From contig NZ_CP053452.2 of NCBI RefSeq assembly GCF_013128195.2, positions 7,750,001-7,814,000 of the forward strand: DNA of 64,000 nt. Direction: 5' to 3'. This DNA comes from Frigoriglobus tundricola. Lineage in GTDB: Bacteria; Planctomycetota; Planctomycetia; Gemmatales; Gemmataceae. A program made the position numbers and the translations under genes. Within the stretch, counting starts at the first letter, position 1, and every line of letters begins with the position of its first letter. Shown here piece after piece: positions 37,746 to 46,264 of the stretch. The notes below the pieces were generated by a model. That model was not told the origin of the DNA. It did not search any database and saw only the letters and a list, made by a program, of their open reading frames with translations.

Positions 37746-39575
37746 TCATTTCTTACGGATCTCGATCGATCCGTTACTGGTGTGCAGTTTCACATCCGCC
37801 GCGGGCTTCGCACCGATGGTGGCGTCCAGACTGCCCCGCTCGGCCGATTCCTTCGAGCCTCCAGAGAAATCGCTGACAACGCGGCCGTGACTTGTTCGGG
37901 CCTCGAGTCGGAATTGGGCACTCGCCGGCAAGGTGAGGACAATATTGCCGTTGCTGGTTTCCAGCGCGTGTTTGCCGTCGATCAGGCTGCCAGTGAACCG
38001 GATCGAGCCGTTGGACGTCTGGGCCTTAACGAGCGCCTTCTCGGCTTGCACGTCGATGGGGCCGTTGGTCGCTTTCAGTTCGACCCCCCCGCTCGCTCCG
38101 GTGACGAAGATGCCACCGTTGGTGGTGACCAGGTTCAAAGAGCCCTTGCTGTCCTTGACGTGGACCGTGCCGTTGGACGTGTGAACGGTGACCCGGCCCG
38201 ACCCACCGGCCAGCTTGACAACGCCGTTGCTCGTTCGCAGGTTCAGAGCGGCCCCCGGCGGTACACGGATCTCGGCCGAGGCCCCTTCCGAACGGTGCCA
38301 ACTTTTCTGCTCCAGGCGGCGGGCGGTGATGCTGACGGTGTCCTTCTCCTGGATCATCGCGACCTCGATGTTCTTCATCGCTTCCTCGGCTTCGGCCCGA
38401 GTGTCGGCCTGACTCTCTTTGGTCACACGGGCGTTCACGGAGCCGTCCGCGTCGGCAACAACGTCGATGCTGCCGTTGAACAGTTCGAGGACGAGGGTCG
38501 GCGCCTTGCCCGTTTTGAACGACTTCGTGACCACTTCCTCCAACTTCGGACGCGTCTCCTTCTTGTCCTTCTTGTCGTCCTTGTTTTTCTTGTCCTCCTC
38601 GGGCATTGCGGCCACCCGACCGACCGTCGGGTCGTCACCGGCCCGCGCCGGGCGGGCCGCCGCGGGTTCCGATTTCGGAGGCGCGGCGTCCGCCGCCAGT
38701 GTTTGGTAGACGAACAGCGCCGACCCGGCGCCAACCAGGCACAGGGCCAACACCACCGCGCCGACCGATTTCAAATGATTCAGCATCATGGTGCGCAACG
38801 CTCCTTTGGTGAGTAGGGCGACTCGTGCCGGGACCGCGGCCGCCGCGGTCTGTCCGCCGGCGTAGAACCGGGCGGCCCGGACAGTGGATTGCACGAAGGT
38901 GAAAGTGGCCGAGGTGGCACCCGGCAAGGAGAGCGCGGCGGCCAGGGCTGCGGGCGCGACCCCCGCGCCGCGCCGTGCGAGCCGCGCCCGCAGCCGTTTC
39001 CGGGCGCGGGCCAGTCGCGTGACCACGGTTCCGGTCGGACAGCCGACCAGCCGGGCCGCTTCCTCGTTGCTTTTGCCTTCCATGTAGCACAGAACCACCA
39101 GCGCTCGATATTTTTCGGGCAACCGGCTGACCTCTTCGTCGACGATGGACCGGAGGTCCTCGCGAACCGCTCGGAGCGCGGGATCGGGCGAGTGGTGGAC
39201 GCACTGTTCCCCGGCTTGTTTTTCCTGGCTCCCGCGCCGGACGGCATCGACCTGGACGCGGAGCGCGATCCGGTACGCCACCTTGTACAGCCAGCCACTC
39301 AGGGCCTGGCGCCGGCCGATGGCGCCGGCCTTACAAGCCAGGGTCAGGAAGGTCGCCTGGCAGGCGTCCTCGACGTCCTGCTCCGCGCGCAGCAAGCGGC
39401 GGCAGACGCCGCGCACGAGCCGCTCGTGCCGCCACAACAGCAGCTCGAACGCCGACTCGTCGCGCCGGGTGAGGAAGCGCTCCAGCAGGTCGGCGTCGGA
39501 TTCAGTTGGGGCGGTTTGTCGATCTTCGCCCGCGCGCACGCGACCGGCCAGTTGAGCCAGAGGACTCCGTGCCAT
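37746..39575 (-). CDS. ECF sigma factor fused through a membrane helix to a DUF4097-like domain
   Basis: 609 residues in one frame. Sigma region 2 (about 40-105, 'DVEDACQATFLTLA', 'LSGWLYKVAYRIAL') and region 4 (about 150-200, 'LPEKYRALVVLCYMEGKSNEEAARLVGCPTG'-like). One membrane helix follows (about 270-290, 'VGAVVLALCLVGAGSALFVY'), then a Lys/Asp-rich linker and about 260 residues of DUF4097-type beta-helix rungs with recurring 'TSNG' turns. The topology puts sigma in the cytoplasm and DUF4097 outside the inner membrane. Release by proteolysis on envelope stress is an attractive inference. An IS1595-type element sits 97 bp upstream and may have displaced its promoter. Confidence 0.9.
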   Translation of the reverse strand: MARSPLAQLAGRVRAGEDRQTAPTESDADLLERFLTRRDESAFELLLWRHERLVRGVCRRLLRAEQDVEDACQATFLTLACKAGAIGRRQALSGWLYKVAYRIALRVQVDAVRRGSQEKQAGEQCVHHSPDPALRAVREDLRSIVDEEVSRLPEKYRALVVLCYMEGKSNEEAARLVGCPTGTVVTRLARARKRLRARLARRGAGVAPAALAAALSLPGATSATFTFVQSTVRAARFYAGGQTAAAAVPARVALLTKGALRTMMLNHLKSVGAVVLALCLVGAGSALFVYQTLAADAAPPKSEPAAARPARAGDDPTVGRVAAMPEEDKKNKDDKKDKKETRPKLEEVVTKSFKTGKAPTLVLELFNGSIDVVADADGSVNARVTKESQADTRAEAEEAMKNIEVAMIQEKDTVSITARRLEQKSWHRSEGASAEIRVPPGAALNLRTSNGVVKLAGGSGRVTVHTSNGTVHVKDSKGSLNLVTTNGGIFVTGASGGVELKATNGPIDVQAEKALVKAQTSNGSIRFTGSLIDGKHALETSNGNIVLTLPASAQFRLEARTSHGRVVSDFSGGSKESAERGSLDATIGAKPAADVKLHTSNGSIEIRKK

Positions 39576-39671
39576 AATTCTGCCTTTCCCCGACGATCAG
39601 CCGTCTCTCCTCCTGTAAGAGGCACAAGACAGCGGAACCCTGTCACTTTTTTCGTGAGAACAAAACAAAGA

Positions 39672-40725
39672 GGCTCATGAGGCCGTCGGGGTGGAACTGG
39701 TCTTTTCCCATTCCCCGGTCGAGCGTTAGAGTACGCCGGTGTTGGGTAGCCGTGGTTTTGGAGGCCGGGAGATGGACTTCCCGATCGTGGACCTGATGGA
39801 CCCAGGCGCGTGCTACCGGTATCTGGTCGATTTGCTGCACCCCGACGGTCTGTCGTGCCCGCGGTGCCACCGGTCCGATGGGATGGGGGTTCAGGCCCGG
39901 CATCGGGCACCGGTCCTGGACTACCGATGCACCCATTGCGGTCGGGTGTTCAATGCGTACACCGGAACCCCGCTCCACGGCACCCGTCGGCCCCCGGCCC
40001 AGTGGGTTCTGATCTTCCGCGGGTTCGCGCAAGGAACCCCGACCGCTCAACTGGCGCGAGAACTGGGGTGCGATCGGATGCACCTGCTGGATCTGCGGCA
40101 CCGGTTCCAGGAACGCGCCGCGGGAGCCGCCACGCAGGTCGGCGCGATCCCCGGCTCGGAGACCGAAGCGGACGAGATGTTCCAGAATGCGGGGGAAAAA
40201 AGGGGTCCGGCACCCGAACCCGGACGACCCGCCCCGACGCCGGGCCAACAAGCGGCGCGGGCACGGGAACTTCGCCAACGACCGCCCGCCGGTGGTCGGG
40301 GTGGTGAGCCGGGACACCGGGGCCATCGTCCTGGAGGTCGTCGAACGAACGGACCAGGAGACCCTGATCGCGTTCGTGACCGAACATACCGATGATGGCG
40401 CGACCGTATACACGGATGAGTGGTCGGGGTACGCGCGGCTGTCCGCGGAGGGCCGCGGGCATGCCACGGTGAACCACACCCCGGGCCAACGGGAGTGGGC
40501 TCGGGATGACGACGGGGACGGGATCCGCGAGGTCCACGATAACACGCTCGAGGGCCTGTGGGCGGCCCTCCGCACGTTCCTGCGACCGTTCCGCGGGATC
40601 AGCAAGCACTACCTCCACCAGTACGTTGCCGTCTTCCAATGGGCATACAACAAGGTCGGCGTTGCGGGCATGGTCCGCACACTACTGGGCCTGCCCCTGT
40701 CCACCCCGACGGCCTCATGAGCCAA
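39672..40725 (+). mobile_element. IS1595-family insertion sequence, complete
   Basis: 24-bp perfect terminal inverted repeats (39672-39695 and 40702-40725, beginning GGCTCATGAGGCC) flank one transposase gene. The 8-bp target AACAAAGA is duplicated exactly on both sides (39664-39671 and 40726-40733), the duplication length expected for IS1595. Perfect ends and target copies mean recent insertion. Total 1054 bp. Confidence 0.93.
39772..40720 (+). CDS. IS1595-family transposase, two frames joined at an A6 run
   Basis: ATG 39772 follows GGAGG. The N terminus carries a zinc ribbon ('CPRCH', 'YRCTHCGRVF') and 'WVLIFRGFAQG'. The catalytic core starts at 'EADEMFQNAGEK', where the frame must shift +1 in GGGGGAAAAAAGGGG (about 40192-40206) to continue 'GVRHPNPDDPPRRRANKRRG', 'YTDEWSGYARL' and 'HDNTLEGLWAALR'. 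Without the shift the first frame degenerates. Slippage on A6 could be functional, or the extra A may be an error or inactivating mutation. The stop lies inside the right terminal repeat. Confidence 0.88.
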
Positions 40726-40936
40726 CAAAGATTGGGGCGCGACTCGCGGGCGTGAGAACCAATACGATCAGATCGCAGTAATGCGTTATCAAGTCTTGGC
40801 TTAGGCGCTGCAAGCCTGCGGTCTTTGTTAAGAAGAAGTGGAGGCCGTCCGAGCTTCAAGAGCGGGCACGCTCGTTCTCGCTCGCCTCCCTGGAGCTGAT
40901 TCGTTGGTCGGCGCTTGGCAAATCGCGCCGCTCCAC

Positions 40937-41812
40937 TCAGGCTTTACCGAGGAGTACCTGAAGCACCCACACACCGTCGATGTCCGGATCACCGGTGCGG
41001 CATGAGTCGAGCAGGTCGGCGTTGGTGCAGCCGGCGTCCTGAAGTGCGTCGGCCAGAACTGGGAACGCGTCGATCCGGCCGTGATCTCGGATCGATCGGG
41101 CGAGATCGCGGACGGTGTGGTTGTTCCACGCCAGCCAGAGGGTAACCTCAACTGGTACCGGCGGGTCCTTCCGGGCGTGGAAATCAGTGCGGCGAACATA
41201 ATCAATTGGTTTAGGGTCCAATGAATCCGGTTTATAGACGAAGGCGAATTCGAACGGCTCAGGCTCCTCATCGTGTTCGAAACGGTACCGTTCACCAATC
41301 GTCAACAACCATGCATCGAAAGAGTCGGCGATTATCGTCGCGTTGCTTGAGCGATCGATGTCGTAGATGCGGTATTCTCGTAGTTCCGGATCACGCATAT
41401 CGGCGGAATCGAACGCCCAGTCGTGGTAGCCCGAGTCTTCTGCAAAGATGACGAGGCGTCGGAAAAAGTCTGCGGCCGGAACCCCTTCGTCCCAGTCACT
41501 GTGTTGTGTCCAGTCGTTAGTCCGGTAAAAATGTGTTTCCGATAAAACGCAACTCAATCGACCTTCGCTGCCAGTCCAGCTCGGGCGTTCCAAAGGCATG
41601 ATGAGGGGCAGGCTGTCGTTGATATCGCCGTCGAGTCCAAATGCTTCAGCGAACGCTCGGTAGCTGAATGGGAATTTAAAGCCGAGCTTATCTTCTGCAG
41701 CGTCTAAATCTGCCGACGACGGCTTCGGTGGGTACTTTCGGTCCGGCGAATACACTCCACGTACTCGCCGAAACGCCGTGTCCCACGGCTGTACTTTCTT
41801 CTGTTTGGCCAC
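40937..41812 (-). CDS. SMI1/KNR4 (SUKH) domain protein
   Basis: 291 residues. The N-terminal half matches SUKH folds: 'DLDAAEDKLGFKFPFSYRAFAEAFG', with the usual Pro-x-x-Tyr/Phe pattern, and 'SFDAWLLTIGERY'. The C-terminal about 70 residues ('LWLAWNNHTVRDLARSIRDHG', 'ALQDAGCTNADLLDSCR') form a helical module that I believe recurs in Gemmata proteins. SUKH proteins often neutralise polymorphic toxins; no toxin gene is adjacent, so an orphan immunity or general binding role is possible. Cytosolic. Confidence 0.8.
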   Translation of the reverse strand: MAKQKKVQPWDTAFRRVRGVYSPDRKYPPKPSSADLDAAEDKLGFKFPFSYRAFAEAFGLDGDINDSLPLIMPLERPSWTGSEGRLSCVLSETHFYRTNDWTQHSDWDEGVPAADFFRRLVIFAEDSGYHDWAFDSADMRDPELREYRIYDIDRSSNATIIADSFDAWLLTIGERYRFEHDEEPEPFEFAFVYKPDSLDPKPIDYVRRTDFHARKDPPVPVEVTLWLAWNNHTVRDLARSIRDHGRIDAFPVLADALQDAGCTNADLLDSCRTGDPDIDGVWVLQVLLGKA

Positions 41813-41835
41813 GGGCGATCGCTCCGGGGTGACGC

Positions 41836-42696
41836 TCAGTACAGCAGCGCCTGGAGCCGGCGGCGGTAGTCGCCGGCCTGTTCGCTTTGCGGGCCGATCA
41901 CCTCGAAGATCTTCAGCATCAGTTCGCGGACCGTGGTGCGACCCAACTGCCGGTCGTCGTCCGCCGCGGCCAGGAGCGCGTCGAGCGCTGCGGGATAGTC
42001 GCCGCGGGCCGCCAGAACCTTCGCCAGAGCCAATTTCCCCTCCGCCCCGACCACGCGCTGCGCGGCGGTCAGGTCGGCGTCGGCGTGCGGCACATCCCGG
42101 AGGGTGACGAGGGTGTGCAGGCGCTGGGCTTCCGGTGCGAAATCGCCGAACTCGAGGCCCGTGAGGAGCGGGGCGGCTTCTTGTTCGCGGCCGGGCGTCG
42201 CGAGCAGGACGCGGGCCAGCCCGACGCGGGCGGCCGGGTCGTCAGGCGTCGCCGCGAGCATGGCCCGATACGACTCCGCGGCGGCAGACGGGTCGCGGCC
42301 TTCCAGTTCGAGCGCGCGGTCCAGCGGTGACGGCTCGGCGTCGGCCGCGGGTGCCGCTGGGCCGAGGCTATCGATGAACTCGCGGAGCTGCTCTTCCGGC
42401 AGGACGCCTGTGAACTGGTCCGCGATTTTGCCGTCGCGGATGGCGAACACGGCGGGGATGCCCTCGACCTGGAACGATTGCGCCAGCTCCTGGTTTTCGT
42501 CGGTGTTCACTTTGGCGAGCAGGAACCCGCCGTCTTTTTCGACCGCGAGCCGTTCCAGCATGGGAGCCAGGCGTCGGCACGGGCCGCACCACGGCGCCCA
42601 GAAGTCGATTACCACGGGGCGCTCGCGCGACCCGTCCACGACGATCTGGTGGAAGTTCTCTGCCGAGACATTGACAACCCACGGCGAATCGGCCAC
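41836..42696 (-). CDS. Thioredoxin-TPR protein (CnoX/YbbN-like)
   Basis: 286 residues. The thioredoxin domain (about 1-110) has the intact WCGPC site ('DFWAPWCGPCRRLAP') and cis-Pro in 'VEGIPAVFAI'. The C-terminal part (about 120-286) is TPR-like and ends 'PQSEQAGDYRRRLQALLY', the typical CnoX tail. CnoX proteins are chaperedoxins that protect proteins from oxidative aggregation. Because CxxC is intact, classical disulfide reduction is also possible. The SUKH gene follows 23 bp downstream on the same strand. Confidence 0.92.
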   Translation of the reverse strand: MADSPWVVNVSAENFHQIVVDGSRERPVVIDFWAPWCGPCRRLAPMLERLAVEKDGGFLLAKVNTDENQELAQSFQVEGIPAVFAIRDGKIADQFTGVLPEEQLREFIDSLGPAAPAADAEPSPLDRALELEGRDPSAAAESYRAMLAATPDDPAARVGLARVLLATPGREQEAAPLLTGLEFGDFAPEAQRLHTLVTLRDVPHADADLTAAQRVVGAEGKLALAKVLAARGDYPAALDALLAAADDDRQLGRTTVRELMLKIFEVIGPQSEQAGDYRRRLQALLY

Positions 42697-42945
42697 TGCA
42701 CACCCTCCTGAGAGACAGTGTCAACCTACAACCGTGCGCGGCCGAATGGAAGAATCCGGTGGGCAAGCGAGCGGCGCGCCCGCTCCACACCCCGGTGGTT
42801 TCTTGACGTGGGCCGTCCGGGTGTTCCCTTCAAATCGATGTCGTGGGTGTTCGGTCGCGGGTAGGGCAAAAACGGGTTGCGAGTAAGCTAGTTATTTAAT
42901 TGCACATATGAATTTATTATTGAAAATTATTATATAATTTCGATG
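42697..42945. other. Intergenic region with an AT-rich island
   Basis: Positions about 42888-42940 are almost pure A/T (TAGTTATTTAATTGCACATA and onward), extreme for this genome. It lies 3' of the kinase gene and upstream of the thioredoxin gene, so it probably contains the latter's promoter. No gene seen. Confidence 0.5.
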
Positions 42946-45249
42946 TCACGGAATATCCCAGAGCCGTGCGGTCCGGTCGTCGCTACCGGTCAAGAACTGT
43001 TTGCCGTTGGGGGAAACGGCGAGCGTACGGACGCCGCGCCGGTGACCCGTCCACTGGGCGAGCGGGTGGCCCGTCTCAATGTCCCACATCCGGACCGCTA
43101 CGTCAGACGTAATCAGTTGTTGGCCATCCTGTTGCAACTGACCGCCCCCGACGGACAGGGCGCGCCGGCCGTCCGGTAGAACGGCGACCCGTTCCACAAA
43201 AGCCGTGTGAGCGAGAATCGTGCGGCGTTCTTTCCCGGCTACCACGTCCCACATGCGCACGGCGCCGTCGAACCCGCCGGAAACGACCGTGCGGCTGTCG
43301 GGGGTGAACGCGAGTTGCCGCACATCGCCCGTGTGGCCCGTCAGTTCGTGAACCTGCCGGCCCGTCGCCAGATCCCAGATGCGCACGGCGTAGTCCCACG
43401 ACTGCGCGCGCAACGCGCCGCCGCCGCCCGTCGCCACCCACCGCCCGTCGGGCGAAACCGCCGCCGTCCAGACCGCCTGCTTCCCGCAGGAAAATGTTCG
43501 CACGACCGCACCCGAGGCCAGATCCCAGAGCCGCGCCGTTCCGTCCAGGGAGGCGAGCAGAGCGGTCGTCCCGCCGGGCACATACGACACCTGCCAGACT
43601 TCGTCCGTGCTGGGGAGCGCGAGCTGGGCCGTTACGGTTTCGGCCTTCAGATCGTAGACGAGCGCCCGTTTCGAGCCACCAATGAGTGCCTGTGAACCGT
43701 CCCGAGCGATGGCCACCGAGAGCAACCGCGCGTTCGGCGTCACGAGGTGCTTGGCAACCGGCCGCCCGGTCGTGGTGTCCCAAATAGACAGCGTGCCGAC
43801 CGTGTCCACGGTCACCGCCCGATCGTCCGACAGGTACACGATGTCGTTGACGGGGTTCTGAATGCCCTCGAGTTGCAGCACCTCCTGGGTCATCGTCGGC
43901 ACGTCGCCCGGCGTGCTTCCCGGCCCGTTCGGTGTGCGACGACCGAAGGCACCAAGAACCCAGGCCGCACCCCCAAGAGTGACCGTCGCTGCCACCGCCG
44001 TGCCGATGACGATCGACCGCCGGTGCCAGCGCCGGGGACGCGACCGGCCCGGCGTCGCGCGCGGCCTCTCCGACGGTTCGATCCGGGCCAGTTCTTGTTC
44101 CACCTGCCGGGCCGATGCGGGACGGGCCACCGGTGATTCCGCGAGCATCCGCTCGATGAGCGCGGCCATTTCGGGCGGCACGTCCGGCGCGTGTGAGCGG
44201 ACCGGGCACAGCGGGGGCCGGTCCGCGGCGCGGGCGTGCTTCAGGTACGGCAGGTGTCCGGTGCAGAGTTCGTAAAGAACGCAACCCAAGCCGAAGAGAT
44301 CGGACCGGGCATCGGCAGGGGCGCCGGCCAGTTGCTCCGGGGCCATGTAAGCGAGTGTGCCGATGATCTCGCCGGCGCCTTCCGCCCGCGGGACCGCCAG
44401 CCCGAAGTCCAGCACCTTGACGCGGGCGACGGCCGGCAGCAGTTGGCGCGTTTCGGTCGGGTCGTGTGACCACCCCGGCGGCGCTTCGAGCCACAGGTTC
44501 GCGGGCTTCACGTCGCGGTGAACGAGCCCGGCGGCGTGGGCCGCCGCGAGCCCCGCGGCGGCCTGGCGCCCGATCCGGGCGACCCACTCCGGCGGGGTCC
44601 GCGCGACCCGGTGCAACCAGCCGTCGAGCCCTTCGCCGGTCAGCAGTTCCATCGCCAGAAACGGGACCGGTCGGCCGTCCTGGCCGGCCTCTTCACCGAC
44701 CTGGTGGACGACGACGATGTGGTCGTGCCGTACCCCGGCCATCGCCCGCGCTTCGCGCAGGAACCACGCCCGGCCGGCCGCGTCCCGACCGGGCCGGGGG
44801 CGCATCACCTTCAGCGCCACGTCCCGGCGAAGTGTCGTGTCTTCGGCCCGGAAGACGACGCCCATCCCGCCGACCCCGATCACCTCGAGGACGCGGTAGT
44901 GAGCCAGCCGCCCGAGTTCTCCGGCCCCGCGGGCGGGGGCCAGGTTCCGCACGACATCGTCCACTCCGCCGGGTGGGGTGGCACCCAACCGCCCCGATGT
45001 GAGCGTCGGATACAGGCTGCTGAGGCGTGCGATAAGTGGGGCGAGTTCGTTCGGGACCGGAGCAGCCCGGGGCAACCCGCACCGGATCTCCCGCACGAGC
45101 GGGTTCTCGACCGGGAGGCCGGCCGCCCGCGCCAGACACACCGGGCACCCCTCGACGTGTGCCTCCACCGCATCGGCCCGGTCTGGGGGCAAATGGCCGG
45201 AGAGCAGGGCGAGGAGGTCAACGGTTTGCGGACAGGTGGGATCGGTCAT
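42946..45249 (-). CDS. Ser/Thr protein kinase with anti-sigma-like zinc motif and WD40 repeats
   Basis: 767 residues. The N terminus (1-45) carries H-x3-C-x2-C in 'AHVEGCPVC', the signature of zinc-binding anti-sigma domains. A Hanks-type kinase domain follows (about 115-390): 'GVGGMGVVFRAED', 'VALKVM', 'HRDVKPANLW', 'DFGLAV' and 'GTLAYMAPEQL'. One membrane helix (about 412-435) leads to at least seven WD40 repeats (about 455-767) ending 'DDRTARLWDIP'. The start overlaps the stop of an ECF sigma gene by 4 bp. The kinase likely holds and releases that sigma factor; this is inference from gene order and the zinc motif. Confidence 0.93.
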   Translation of the reverse strand: MTDPTCPQTVDLLALLSGHLPPDRADAVEAHVEGCPVCLARAAGLPVENPLVREIRCGLPRAAPVPNELAPLIARLSSLYPTLTSGRLGATPPGGVDDVVRNLAPARGAGELGRLAHYRVLEVIGVGGMGVVFRAEDTTLRRDVALKVMRPRPGRDAAGRAWFLREARAMAGVRHDHIVVVHQVGEEAGQDGRPVPFLAMELLTGEGLDGWLHRVARTPPEWVARIGRQAAAGLAAAHAAGLVHRDVKPANLWLEAPPGWSHDPTETRQLLPAVARVKVLDFGLAVPRAEGAGEIIGTLAYMAPEQLAGAPADARSDLFGLGCVLYELCTGHLPYLKHARAADRPPLCPVRSHAPDVPPEMAALIERMLAESPVARPASARQVEQELARIEPSERPRATPGRSRPRRWHRRSIVIGTAVAATVTLGGAAWVLGAFGRRTPNGPGSTPGDVPTMTQEVLQLEGIQNPVNDIVYLSDDRAVTVDTVGTLSIWDTTTGRPVAKHLVTPNARLLSVAIARDGSQALIGGSKRALVYDLKAETVTAQLALPSTDEVWQVSYVPGGTTALLASLDGTARLWDLASGAVVRTFSCGKQAVWTAAVSPDGRWVATGGGGALRAQSWDYAVRIWDLATGRQVHELTGHTGDVRQLAFTPDSRTVVSGGFDGAVRMWDVVAGKERRTILAHTAFVERVAVLPDGRRALSVGGGQLQQDGQQLITSDVAVRMWDIETGHPLAQWTGHRRGVRTLAVSPNGKQFLTGSDDRTARLWDIP

Positions 45250-45830
45250 GGGGCATCGGCCCGGGGGTGATCGTCGCTAACGAGGTCACCCAGTTCCTTA
45301 TGGAGTCGGGCCAGCACTCGAATTTTGGATTTGTACACCGCCGTCTCGGACACGCCGAGTTCGGCCGCGACATCGGGGGCGGTCCGACCGGCCACGACGT
45401 GTTCCCAGAACGCTCGCCAGGTGGACGGCTGGAACTGTCCCTCGATGGCCGGCAGCACCTGGGCCATCAGGTGCCGGCCCAGGTCGATCTCCTCGAGTGA
45501 GGTCGGAACGGGATCGGCCACGTCGTCCGGCTCGCGCGCGCCGTCCACCGGGAGGCGCTTGCGGCGGGTCCGCTCGCGCCACTTGTTGCGCGCGATCGTC
45601 CACAGCCACCCGCGGAACCGCAAGGTCCGGTCGTAGCGAAATTCGGGCAGCTTCTGGACCAAGACGGTGAACACGTCCTGAACGAGATCGATGGCGTCCG
45701 CGTCCTGGAGCCCCAGGCGGCGGGCCCAGGCGTAAAGGGCCGGGGTGTACAAGCGGACGAATTCCGGCCACGCGTCCGGTCGGGCTTCTCCTTGGAGGCT
45801 CCGAATCAGGTCCGTGGACGTGGTGAGCAT
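45246..45830 (-). CDS. ECF sigma factor, coupled to the kinase gene
   Basis: I chose ATG 45830 (194 residues); an in-frame start 10 codons upstream is possible. Region 2 is clear ('DAIDLVQDVFTVLVQKLPEFRYDRTLRFRGWLWTIARN'-like segment), and region 4 has 'TAPDVAAELGVSETAVYKSKIRVLARL'. It belongs with planctomycete ECF groups genetically linked to Ser/Thr kinases. The 4-bp overlap with the kinase indicates translational coupling. Confidence 0.93.
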   Translation of the reverse strand: MLTTSTDLIRSLQGEARPDAWPEFVRLYTPALYAWARRLGLQDADAIDLVQDVFTVLVQKLPEFRYDRTLRFRGWLWTIARNKWRERTRRKRLPVDGAREPDDVADPVPTSLEEIDLGRHLMAQVLPAIEGQFQPSTWRAFWEHVVAGRTAPDVAAELGVSETAVYKSKIRVLARLHKELGDLVSDDHPRADAP

Positions 45831-46264
45831 TCCGATCAACTCCGTACCCTCGGTCCGCACCCGCTTCCGTTCCGTGCAGATTCCGAGGACGTTACCTCAT
45901 CTCAGAATAAGGGGTTTCACGCCCGCGGTCCCCTCGGCTCTATGATTTCTCGCCTCAGAATTTTGACACAAGTGCAATGGTTGTTGGTTATTGCTTCGCT
46001 CCCAGACGTAAATCGAAACTCGATACCAGTTGCGTGAAAATTCGGCGCACGGCGATTGATAGTCGCGCTCGGCGTTTTCGTGATGAGGGATCGGTGTTCT
46101 TTGCGCGATTTCTCTGGGAGACGAACAGTTTGCGCGCTGATGGCGCCGCAGAAGTGTGGGAGCAACGTTCGCGAACCGTTCCGCGGAACACCCCCGTGGG
46201 AATGGCCGGCTCACGCCGGCCGTTCGCCTCATCGACTCGGGCCGAGGTTACGGGTTCCGAGCGC
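45831..46264. other. Intergenic region, upstream of the ECF sigma gene
   Basis: 434 bp, lower in GC than the genes. It separates two same-strand regulatory genes and presumably contains the sigma/kinase promoter, but I see no confident promoter motif, RNA or hairpin. Confidence 0.4.
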
